From NCBI GenBank assembly GCA_002309835.1, contig DBYL01000040.1, positions 87,640 through 130,001 of the forward strand: 42,362 nucleotides of DNA. Direction: 5' to 3'. Source of the DNA: Bacteroidales bacterium UBA1187. Its GTDB lineage: Bacteria; Bacteroidota; Bacteroidia; Bacteroidales; Paludibacteraceae. Positions within the stretch are counted from its first letter, which is position 1; each line of letters starts with the position of its first letter. This document shows positions 16,885 to 24,879 of this stretch, in pieces. Made by a program: the position numbers and the translations under genes. The notes beneath the pieces were generated by a model. The model was not told the DNA's origin. It searched no databases and worked only from the letters and a program-made list of their open reading frames with translations.

Positions 16885-18092
16885 CGGAAAGAATGCGTCC
16901 GAAGACGCTGGATGAATATATCGGCCAAAAGCATTTGGTTGGCGAAGGAGCCATCTTACGCCAGATGATAGAGAGCGGCAATATTGCCAGCTTTATCCTC
17001 TGGGGACCTCCGGGTGTAGGTAAAACGACTCTGGCACGCATCATCGCACACCAGTTGCAGCGGCCTTTCTATACGTTGAGTGCAGTGACCAGTGGTGTGA
17101 AAGAGGTGCGTGATGTGATTGATAAGGCCAAACGTAATGCAAGTCTTAATAGCGGGCTCTTTGCTCCGGCAGACAGCCGTAGTCCGATTCTTTTTATCGA
17201 CGAGATCCACCGGTTCAGCAAGAGCCAGCAAGACAGCCTGTTGGGAGCTGTAGAAGAAGGAACGATAACGCTGATTGGTGCTACGACAGAGAACCCGAGT
17301 TTTGAAGTGATCACGCCGCTACTTAGTCGTTGTCAGGTATATGTACTGAAATCACTGGATAAAGACGACTTGATGGAGTTGCTGAATCGCGTGTTGACCA
17401 AAGATGAGTATATCCGTTCACTGGGGCTGCAGATTAAGGATACCGAAGCGCTCTTGCGATACAGCGGAGGAGATGCACGTAAGTTGCTTAATATCATCGA
17501 GTTAGTCAGCAATAGCGGAGCGAAAGTGATTGATAACGAGACGGTTACCAAGCAGCTGCAGCAAAATCCCGTGGCGTACGACAAGGACGGTGAGATGCAC
17601 TATGACATCATCTCTGCCTTCATCAAATCGGTGCGCGGCAGTGACCCGCAAGCGGCTATCTACTGGTTGGCGCGCATGATAGCAGGAGGCGAAGACCCGA
17701 AGTTTATTGCGCGACGTTTGGTTATTTTGGCTAGCGAAGATATCGGGTTGGCGAACCCCAACGCGATGTTACTCGCCAACACCTGTTTTGATGTAGTGAA
17801 TAAGATAGGATGGCCGGAAGGACGTATTCCGCTCGCAGAAACAACAATTTATCTGGCTACCTGCAAGAAAGACAACTCGGCTTATTTAGCGATAGACGCG
17901 GCGTTGGAGAAAGTGCAACAGACGGGCAACCTACCTGTGCCTTTGCATTTGCGCAACGCCCCGACAAGTCTCATGAAAGAATTGGGATATTCGGACGGAT
18001 ACAAGTACCCGCACGATTTCCCCGGACATTGGACAGAACAACAATACTTGCCGGACGAGTTGATCGGAATGACATTTTGGAAGAAAGACTGA
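16872..18092 (+). CDS. rarA: Replication-associated recombination protein A (MgsA/RarA ATPase)
   Basis: 406 residues. AAA+ clamp-loader relative that acts at stalled forks. N-terminal PLAERMRPKTLDEYIGQKHL, Walker A WGPPGVGKTT, Walker B LFIDEIHRFSKSQQDSLL, sensor IGATTENPSFE, and the C-terminal tetramerisation part (YWLARMIAGGEDPKFIARRL and the GYKYPHDFPGHWTEQQYLPD tail) are all intact. It starts inside recN and its TGA overlaps the hemW ATG by 1 base. Confidence 0.96.
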   Translation: MLPLAERMRPKTLDEYIGQKHLVGEGAILRQMIESGNIASFILWGPPGVGKTTLARIIAHQLQRPFYTLSAVTSGVKEVRDVIDKAKRNASLNSGLFAPADSRSPILFIDEIHRFSKSQQDSLLGAVEEGTITLIGATTENPSFEVITPLLSRCQVYVLKSLDKDDLMELLNRVLTKDEYIRSLGLQIKDTEALLRYSGGDARKLLNIIELVSNSGAKVIDNETVTKQLQQNPVAYDKDGEMHYDIISAFIKSVRGSDPQAAIYWLARMIAGGEDPKFIARRLVILASEDIGLANPNAMLLANTCFDVVNKIGWPEGRIPLAETTIYLATCKKDNSAYLAIDAALEKVQQTGNLPVPLHLRNAPTSLMKELGYSDGYKYPHDFPGHWTEQQYLPDELIGMTFWKKD

Positions 18093-19180
18093 TGGCCGGC
18101 ATCTACGTACATATCCCCTTTTGCAAGAAACGCTGCCTATATTGCGATTTCTTCTCCACTACCCTTTGGGAGCTTAGGAAAGAATATGTAGAAGCTGTTT
18201 TGCAGGAGATTCAATCACGTAGAGACGAGGCGCACGAAGCGATTCGCACCATTTACCTCGGCGGAGGAACACCAAGCACATTGGAGGCGACAGACATACA
18301 ACGTATTATAGCGGCTATTGGGACAGAGGACGCAGAAGAGATAACGATGGAACTCAATCCCGGTGATGCGACACCGGAATACCTTAGGCAAATACGAGAA
18401 GCGGGCATCAACCGATTGTCCATGGGCGTACAATCCTTTAACGACCACTTACTTCAAATCATTGGTCGCCGACATAATGCTGCGCAAGCGATTGATGCCG
18501 TGCACATGGCACAAGAAGCAGGCTTTGACAATATATCGATTGACCTCATGTACGCATTGCCCACCCAGACAATGACACAATGGGAGGCGGACATAGAGAC
18601 GGCATTGCAATTAGAGGTGCAACATATCTCTTGCTACGGACTGATGTACGAAGAAGGTACAGCGCTGTCCCGTCAAGTAGAACAAGGGCTCCTACAACCG
18701 ATTGACGAAGAGACCGAGAATGAGATGTATGACTTCCTATGTAAACGACTTGAAGAAGCAGAGCTTGTACATTATGAAGTAAGTAATTTTGCGTTGCCCG
18801 GCTACGAGGCGAAACATAACAGTCGTTATTGGGACGGGACGCCGTATATAGGCATCGGTGCAGGCGCCCATAGTTATATAGGCACTGTTCGTAGTTGGAA
18901 TCCGAACGATCTTGGAGCGTACATAAAAGGCATCAGCGCGGGGACACTGATGCGAGAAGAAGAGACATTGACGGAGAGAGACCTATATAACGAACAAATT
19001 ATGTTGGGGCTGAGGACTTGTCGGGGCATTCCCGAGTCAATGTCGGTCCAATGTCGGTCCAATGTCGAGAGATTAGTGCAAAATAACTTGTTGCGACGCA
19101 CAGACGATCACCGCCTCATTGCCACCCAACAAGGCCTGCATATATTGAATAGAATAATTGAAGACCTGATGGTCGATTAA
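18092..19180 (+). CDS. hemW: Radical SAM heme chaperone HemW
   Basis: 362 residues from the ATG at 18092 (MAGIYVHIPFCKKRCLYCDF). The CxxxCxxC cluster motif is FCKKRCLYCDF; GGGTPS and MELNPGD are SAM-binding marks, followed by INRLSMGVQSFND, which is characteristic of HemW/HemN-like proteins. HemW binds heme and delivers it to respiratory enzymes; it lacks the HemN oxidase function. Near the C-terminus, codons for SMSVQCRSNVE come from a 40-bp repeat module shared with the region before DUF1015, in the winged-helix-like part. The longer open frame from 17810 runs through rarA and is not used. Confidence 0.93.
   Translation: MAGIYVHIPFCKKRCLYCDFFSTTLWELRKEYVEAVLQEIQSRRDEAHEAIRTIYLGGGTPSTLEATDIQRIIAAIGTEDAEEITMELNPGDATPEYLRQIREAGINRLSMGVQSFNDHLLQIIGRRHNAAQAIDAVHMAQEAGFDNISIDLMYALPTQTMTQWEADIETALQLEVQHISCYGLMYEEGTALSRQVEQGLLQPIDEETENEMYDFLCKRLEEAELVHYEVSNFALPGYEAKHNSRYWDGTPYIGIGAGAHSYIGTVRSWNPNDLGAYIKGISAGTLMREEETLTERDLYNEQIMLGLRTCRGIPESMSVQCRSNVERLVQNNLLRRTDDHRLIATQQGLHILNRIIEDLMVD
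19033..19072 (-). repeat. Second copy of the 40-bp repeat module, inside hemW
   Basis: On the minus strand it reads TCTCTCGACATTGGACC, then two further 11-bp-unit starts and GACTCG. It matches 4345-4384 without gaps at 34 of 40 positions by eye. The 11-bp unit (GACATTGGACC) shifts frame at each repeat, yet the hemW frame stays open through it. Confidence 0.7.
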
Positions 19181-19191
19181 ATAAAGACAGT

Positions 19192-21462
19192 ATGGAAAAG
19201 AAAGCATGGTACAAGCCATTTCTGATTTGGTTTTGGAGTCTTTTTCTGGGAGGCTTATGTGTAGCCTTCCTCGTTATCTGGTTGATAACTAAAGGTGCGT
19301 TAGGTTATCTTCCTCCTTTGGAGGAATTGCAAAACCCTAAGAATAGTTTTGCGAGTGAGGTAATCTCGTCGGATATGCAGTCGTTAGGCCGCTATTACCG
19401 CTATGAGAACCGCATTGGTGTACAATACACAGACCTCTCTCCAAATCTCATTCACGCATTGGTAGCAACCGAGGATGTACGTTTCTATGAGCATACAGGC
19501 GTGGATTTCAAGTCCATGTTTCGCGCCATCCTCAAATTAGGTCGTGCCGGAGGTGGTTCTACCCTTACCCAGCAGCTTGCCAAGCAATTATGGTCTCCGC
19601 GGGCGAACAATATTTTTGAACGCGCCATGCAGAAGCCTATTGAGTGGGTGATTGCCACGAAACTGGAACGTCTCTATTCCAAAGACGAAATTCTGCTGAT
19701 GTACTTGAATCAATTTGACTTTCTCTACAATGCTGTAGGCATTCAGTCAGCTTCGCAGGTCTATTTCTCCACGACCCCGCAGGCTCTTAAGATGGAAGAG
19801 GCAGCCATGCTGGTAGGTATGTGTAAGAACCCTTCGCTCTATAATCCAGTGCGTCGTCCAGAGAGAGCTATCAACCGCCGAAACACAGTGCTCAGTCAGA
19901 TGGAGAAATACGGCTATATTGACGAAGCAACACGTGATTCTTTGGCTGCTTTGCCCCTCGAGTTGCATTATAGTTCCGTAGATCACAAGCAAGGTATTGC
20001 ACCCTATTTCCGTGAGTACCTGCGTGGCGTACTGACGGCCAAAGAGCCTAAACAAAGCGACTACGCCGAATGGAACAAGCAGCAATACGAATTGGATAAA
20101 TGGCAGTGGGATAATGATCCTTTGTATGGTTTCTGCGAGAAAAACAAAAAACCTGATGGCAGCAAATACGACATCTATCAAGACGGCTTGAAGATCTATA
20201 CCACTATTGACTCGAGAATGCAGCGTTATGCAGAAGAGGCGGTCAGTGAACACATGCAGGAGCAACAAGTATCGTTCTTTAAAGAATTGAAGCGTAAGCG
20301 CAATGCTCCCTTCTCATGGAAACTCACACAGGCTGAGATTGACGGCATAATGACTCGTTCAATGCGTCAAACCGACCGTTACCGCAATATGAAGAATGCA
20401 GGTGCAAGTCAAGATTCCATCACTGCAGCCTTTATGACCCCCCGTGAGATGCAAGTCTTCACTTATGATCGCGGCCTGATTGATACAGTTCTCAGTCCTT
20501 ATGACTCTATCAAGTGGCAAAAGAGTTATCTACGCTGCGGATTTATGTCGATGGATCCGCATTCCGGACATGTAAAGGCATATGTCGGTGGACCTAACTT
20601 CACCCATTTCCAGTACGATATGACGACTAAAGGTCGTCGTCAGGTAGGTTCTACTATCAAACCTTATCTCTATACTTTAGCCATGGACGAAGGAATGTGG
20701 CCATGTGAGAAAGCGGTGAATGAACCTATTACTCTATTCGACGCCAACGGCAATGAATGGTCTCCGCGCGACACGCATGACAAATACAAAGGAGATACCG
20801 TTTCACTCACCTGGGGTTTGATGAACTCTTCTAACTGGATTGCGGCATACCTTATGTCACTCTTTACACCAGAGCAATTAGTTAAGATGATGCGTTCCTT
20901 CGGCATCAAGGGCCAACTGGATCCTGTTATCTCGCTTTGCTTGGGTCCATGTGAAGTAAGCGTAGAAGAGATGGTGGATGCATATACTACTTTTGCTAAC
21001 AAAGGTATCCGTACCGAACCGCTCTACGTCACCCGTATCGAGGACAGTAACGGAAATGTTATCGGTATGTTCTCTCCTCGCACACATGAAGTTATCAGTG
21101 AGACAACGGCGTATAAGATGATCTACATGCTACGCGCCGTAATGGATCATGGTACAGGTGTACGCGTGCGATATAAATACGGCATAAGTGCGCCTATGGG
21201 TGGTAAAACCGGTACGACTAATAACAACTCTGACGGTTGGTTTATGTGTTTCACGCCTTCGCTTGTCAGTGGAACATGGGTCGGCGGAGAAGACCGTGGC
21301 ATACATTTTGATAACATGGCAGAGGGACAAGGGGCGTCTATGGCGCTGCCTATCTGCGCATTGTACATGCAGAAAGTATTAGCAGATCCTGAATTGGGGT
21401 ATGATCCTAACGAACAATTCGACGTCCCAAAATGGTTTAATCCAAATGAAGGTTGTAGATAA
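19192..21462 (+). CDS. Class A penicillin-binding protein (PBP1A type)
   Basis: 756 residues. One N-terminal membrane anchor (about 10-35) precedes a GT51 glycosyltransferase domain with catalytic Glu94 in ATEDVRFYEHTGVDF and GGSTLTQQLAKQLW. A linker is followed by the transpeptidase: SxxK nucleophile Ser487 in VGSTIKPYLYT, SxN in MNSSNWIAAY, and KTGT at about 672 (GGKTGTTNNNSDGWFMCFTP). It polymerises and cross-links peptidoglycan in the periplasm. The gene lies 11 bases after hemW and 2 bases before a GTG-started TPR gene. Confidence 0.95.
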   Translation: MEKKAWYKPFLIWFWSLFLGGLCVAFLVIWLITKGALGYLPPLEELQNPKNSFASEVISSDMQSLGRYYRYENRIGVQYTDLSPNLIHALVATEDVRFYEHTGVDFKSMFRAILKLGRAGGGSTLTQQLAKQLWSPRANNIFERAMQKPIEWVIATKLERLYSKDEILLMYLNQFDFLYNAVGIQSASQVYFSTTPQALKMEEAAMLVGMCKNPSLYNPVRRPERAINRRNTVLSQMEKYGYIDEATRDSLAALPLELHYSSVDHKQGIAPYFREYLRGVLTAKEPKQSDYAEWNKQQYELDKWQWDNDPLYGFCEKNKKPDGSKYDIYQDGLKIYTTIDSRMQRYAEEAVSEHMQEQQVSFFKELKRKRNAPFSWKLTQAEIDGIMTRSMRQTDRYRNMKNAGASQDSITAAFMTPREMQVFTYDRGLIDTVLSPYDSIKWQKSYLRCGFMSMDPHSGHVKAYVGGPNFTHFQYDMTTKGRRQVGSTIKPYLYTLAMDEGMWPCEKAVNEPITLFDANGNEWSPRDTHDKYKGDTVSLTWGLMNSSNWIAAYLMSLFTPEQLVKMMRSFGIKGQLDPVISLCLGPCEVSVEEMVDAYTTFANKGIRTEPLYVTRIEDSNGNVIGMFSPRTHEVISETTAYKMIYMLRAVMDHGTGVRVRYKYGISAPMGGKTGTTNNNSDGWFMCFTPSLVSGTWVGGEDRGIHFDNMAEGQGASMALPICALYMQKVLADPELGYDPNEQFDVPKWFNPNEGCR

Positions 21463-21464
21463 TC

Positions 21465-23417
21465 GTGAGAGTTAAACTATTCATAGTCCTCGCACTATGC
21501 TCTTTGCTGCTTGTTCCAGCAAAGGCACAGTTGAATACTGACCGCATTACGGCCATTGGTCGCAATGCGCTGTATTTTGAGGATTACGTACTCTCTATCC
21601 AGTATTTTAATCAGGTCATTCATCTCAAGCCATACCTGAGTGAACCCTATTTCTATAGAGCTATCGCAAAGATTCAATTGGAGGACTACCAAGGTGCGTT
21701 ACGCGATTGCAATGCCGCTATTGAACGTAATCCTTTCTCGCCCGGATGTTACTATGCCCGTGGCTATGTATATCGCCAGATAGGAGAATGGCAGAAGGCA
21801 GAGGATGACTATACACAAGCGCTTCATTTCTCTCCTGAGAACCGCACGTATATGCTGCTTCGAGCAGATACACGGGCGCAGATGAAGCATTACGATCAAG
21901 CCTTAGATGATATCGACCAATTGCTTCGGCGCGAACCACAGTCCGCTTCTGTATGGAGCGAACGAGGACGTGTTTCTATCCTACGGGAAGATACGCTCTC
22001 TGCGCTTGAGGCTTTTGAAAAAGCGGCACAGTATGATAAGACAAACCCGGCCGTGTGGTCTGCGCTCGGCGTCACCAACCTTATGCTAAACCGAGAAGAT
22101 GAAGCGTACGTTCAACTCACGCAAGCCATCAACCTTGGTTCCAAATGGGCGGGAGACTATATCAACCGTGGTATTATTCATTATCGCCGCCATAACTACC
22201 GTGGAGCCATCAGTGACTATGAGCAAGCGGTAAAGATTGCTCCTCGGGACGCGGAATGTTATTATAACCGAGGAATGATGCGCCAGGAGGTGGGTGATTA
22301 TAACCGCGCTTTAGAAGATTTCAACAAAGCTATCGACTTGGCTCCGGAGCGCATAGAGATGCGTTATCAGCGCGGCATGGTACAAATGCAACTTAAGCAA
22401 TGGAAAGCAGCAGAGGAAGATATGAAAGCCCTTATCGCGCGCTATCCGTATTTCTTGCCTGCCTACTATGTTGCCGCGCAAGCAAAGTTACAACAAGGTA
22501 ACCAAGCAGCCGCCTACCGCTACCGTCAGCAGGCCCATGACTTGGAGCAACGCAAGGAGAACTTACAGGCACAGCAAGCTAATCAACCTAACACAGACTT
22601 GCTTGTTGCTGACGCACAGCCACAGAAACGAGATTATCGTAAAGAGTTCTCTCCCAATGCAGCACAAAATCAGTCCGAGCCAAGCGAAGAGGAACAGAAG
22701 TATGCGTCTAAGAGTAGAGGCACTGTACAAAACAAACGTCAGGAGGTAGTGAATGAACCAGACATTCTCCTTTCGTATTACAGTGCAGACATGAGTCTGA
22801 GACGAACCAACTACTATCATCCGTTAGTAGAGGATCTCAACCGCAAGGAGATATTGCCGTCTACCCTGCGTTTTACCAGCCAAGAGATTGCTCTCACGGC
22901 AGAGATGGTAGATTTCCATTTCTCGGAAATCAAACGTCTCACCCAACTGATGGATAATGCTCCGACGGCAGAACTCTATTTCGCTAGAGCCATGGAGTTC
23001 GCCATTATCAAAGATTACGCGAGTGCCGTGGATGACTGCTCTAAAGCTATCCCTATCGCAGATAAAGACTTGGAAACCATTATATGTTTTTGCCGTGCAA
23101 CTTGGCGCAGTCGTATGACGGATGCAGACTATTCGCTCGTTATTCTGGATTACGACCAAGTGCTTCGTTTACAGCCCTCCTTCGTCTTTGCACTCTACAA
23201 CAAGGCCAATACACTGTGTATCCAACGTGCATGGGCCGAAGCACTGGATTGCTATACACGCGCTATTGCGCTCGATAATGATTTCGCAGAGGCATATTTT
23301 AACCGCGGATTAACGTATATATACAATGGTGAACGAGACAAGGGGCTCACAGACTTATCGAAAGCAGGCGAACTCGGGATCTATCAAGCCTATAACATGA
23401 TTAGTCGATTTAAATGA
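21465..23417 (+). CDS. Exported tetratricopeptide-repeat protein
   Basis: 650 residues from a GTG start 2 bases after the PBP stop. Signal peptide MRVKLFIVLALCSLLLVPAKAQ. About nine TPR units fill residues 30-340 (for example AIERNPFSPGCYYARGYVYR, AVKIAPRDAECYYNRGMMRQ, AIDLAPERIEMRYQRGMVQM). A Gln/Ala-rich, likely disordered linker (about 355-430) comes next, and more TPRs occupy 495-650. Probably a periplasmic scaffold; the partner is unknown. Adjacency to PBP1A suggests a cell-wall role, by context only. Confidence 0.85.
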   Translation: MRVKLFIVLALCSLLLVPAKAQLNTDRITAIGRNALYFEDYVLSIQYFNQVIHLKPYLSEPYFYRAIAKIQLEDYQGALRDCNAAIERNPFSPGCYYARGYVYRQIGEWQKAEDDYTQALHFSPENRTYMLLRADTRAQMKHYDQALDDIDQLLRREPQSASVWSERGRVSILREDTLSALEAFEKAAQYDKTNPAVWSALGVTNLMLNREDEAYVQLTQAINLGSKWAGDYINRGIIHYRRHNYRGAISDYEQAVKIAPRDAECYYNRGMMRQEVGDYNRALEDFNKAIDLAPERIEMRYQRGMVQMQLKQWKAAEEDMKALIARYPYFLPAYYVAAQAKLQQGNQAAAYRYRQQAHDLEQRKENLQAQQANQPNTDLLVADAQPQKRDYRKEFSPNAAQNQSEPSEEEQKYASKSRGTVQNKRQEVVNEPDILLSYYSADMSLRRTNYYHPLVEDLNRKEILPSTLRFTSQEIALTAEMVDFHFSEIKRLTQLMDNAPTAELYFARAMEFAIIKDYASAVDDCSKAIPIADKDLETIICFCRATWRSRMTDADYSLVILDYDQVLRLQPSFVFALYNKANTLCIQRAWAEALDCYTRAIALDNDFAEAYFNRGLTYIYNGERDKGLTDLSKAGELGIYQAYNMISRFK

Positions 23418-24310
23418 AAAGATATACGTACATAGTCATCTGCGTGCTGTGTTTGGTTTGCACTCCGATCAAAGCCCAACTACTATACGAGGTAGGTGGT
23501 ATTCTGAGTAAGCATAAATCGTATATTCTGGCGACCAATCGGTTGGTAGATATGCAATTTTTGGATACTATTCCTAATGTGTTCAAGTGCTTCAGCAAAT
23601 GCAATAAAGTCGTTACGGAATTCGCGATGCAAGACTACGAAGCGATTGCTGCATTACGTCAAGCGGCAGTGTTGCCAGACTCTGTAAAATTGAGTAATTT
23701 CTATAGCGAAACGGAATATGAATACATTGACAACTCTCTTCGCATAAACTTAGGCATGGGATTAGACCAGTTATGTCGGATGAAACCATCCTACCTTACG
23801 GAGATGTTTCGAGTGGAATTATTCAAGCAATGGTTAAATTATGACGAGGAACGATCGATGGAGAGTTTCTTTGAAGTTGTTGCTGCAGAGCGAGATATAC
23901 CTGTTATCGGTTTGGATAATATCGGTGAGACGATGTATATGCTTTTCGACCGCGAACCATTTCATTGGCAATGCCAGGAGTTACTGAAGGTCATCGAATA
24001 CCCGGAGAATGAGGTAAAACAAGAGCGGGCTATCAAAGAGATGTATCTTAACGGTCGCCTAACAGACATCGCTTATCAGGTAGAAGGCCCTAATAACACC
24101 TCATCTATCTCATATTCCGATTATAAGGTCTATTGCCAGCGAAACACAGAGTGGGTCAAACGTCTCCAACCACTGCTGGCAAAAGGAGACTGTTTCATCA
24201 CCCTCAATGCAATCTATCTGGGGGGAGAGAAAGGACTATTAGAAAAACTACGCGCTGCCGGATATCGCGTAAGACCGGTAAATAGGACTATACATATTAA
24301 AAAACAATAA
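23414..24310 (+). CDS. TraB/GumN-like protein with lost active-site histidines
   Basis: 298 residues; signal peptide MKRYTYIVICVLCLVCTPIKAQ. The fold pattern is TraB/GumN: an early strand SYILATNRLVDMQFLDTIPN, VTEFAMQDYEAI, and a final GGEKGLLEKLRAAGYRVRPV. In active members the first site is GxHH or GTxH and the last is a GxxHxxGxxG strand. Here they read ATNR and NAIYLGGEKG, so both histidines are gone. I infer a non-catalytic or altered paralog. It overlaps the TPR gene by 4 bases (ATGA) and is followed after 2 bases by an unknown exported protein. Confidence 0.75.
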   Translation: MKRYTYIVICVLCLVCTPIKAQLLYEVGGILSKHKSYILATNRLVDMQFLDTIPNVFKCFSKCNKVVTEFAMQDYEAIAALRQAAVLPDSVKLSNFYSETEYEYIDNSLRINLGMGLDQLCRMKPSYLTEMFRVELFKQWLNYDEERSMESFFEVVAAERDIPVIGLDNIGETMYMLFDREPFHWQCQELLKVIEYPENEVKQERAIKEMYLNGRLTDIAYQVEGPNNTSSISYSDYKVYCQRNTEWVKRLQPLLAKGDCFITLNAIYLGGEKGLLEKLRAAGYRVRPVNRTIHIKKQ

Positions 24311-24312
24311 CA

Positions 24313-24879
24313 ATGAGAAAATCTTTTATGATCTGCGCATTGGCTCTTATGTCTGCGCTCACAATGGGACTCCAAGCCGCAGAACGCGGTAAGTTTATTC
24401 ACGTAGACGGTTCGGTTAACAAGAACCTCAAACCGCAAATTGCTTTCTGTCAGGAGCATAAAGACGGGAAAGACATCACTACCCTGCTCGTTCAGACCGT
24501 CAATGTGAATGCTTTCAATGAGTTCAATGATGCATCGCGTGTACTGATCCGATTTGCTGATGGTAAGGCCGTGAGACTTAATCGCGTGCCTGGTTCGGAT
24601 GTAAAGAAGGACAAAAACACCGAGAAAAAAGGCAATGCCACCCTTTCTTTCTATCGCACTACGACCACCTATGAAGTGCTGCCGGAGGTGATTGAGAAAC
24701 TCAAAGACGGAGTAGCCATCATCAAAGTGCGTATAGTCTTCAAGGAGAATGATGCTAAAGATTACGACATCGCAGAAGGCTACCAAGAGAAGATGGCAGC
24801 AGACCTGCTCAAGTCGTATCTAGAAGCTGAACAAAAGAACCGCGCTGCTAATGGCGATTTAAGTGATGATGATTTCTAA
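24313..24879 (+). CDS. Exported protein of unknown function
   Basis: 188 residues; signal peptide MRKSFMICALALMSALTMGL ending near QAA. The mature part has a beta-rich centre (TTLLVQTVNVNAF, RVLIRFADGKAVRLNRV, VAIIKVRIVFKE) and a helix near the C-terminus that ends in an acidic tail, GDLSDDDF. The spacing of strands resembles small periplasmic or lipoprotein-like beta-sandwiches, but I do not recognise a family. It overlaps the amidase gene at its 3' end. Confidence 0.7.
   Translation: MRKSFMICALALMSALTMGLQAAERGKFIHVDGSVNKNLKPQIAFCQEHKDGKDITTLLVQTVNVNAFNEFNDASRVLIRFADGKAVRLNRVPGSDVKKDKNTEKKGNATLSFYRTTTTYEVLPEVIEKLKDGVAIIKVRIVFKENDAKDYDIAEGYQEKMAADLLKSYLEAEQKNRAANGDLSDDDF

Noticed and set aside
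17810..18091. Extended hemW start adding 94 residues
   Set aside because: This part lies in another frame of rarA and does not look like protein; the ATG at 18092 gives the standard HemW N-terminus and a 1-base overlap.
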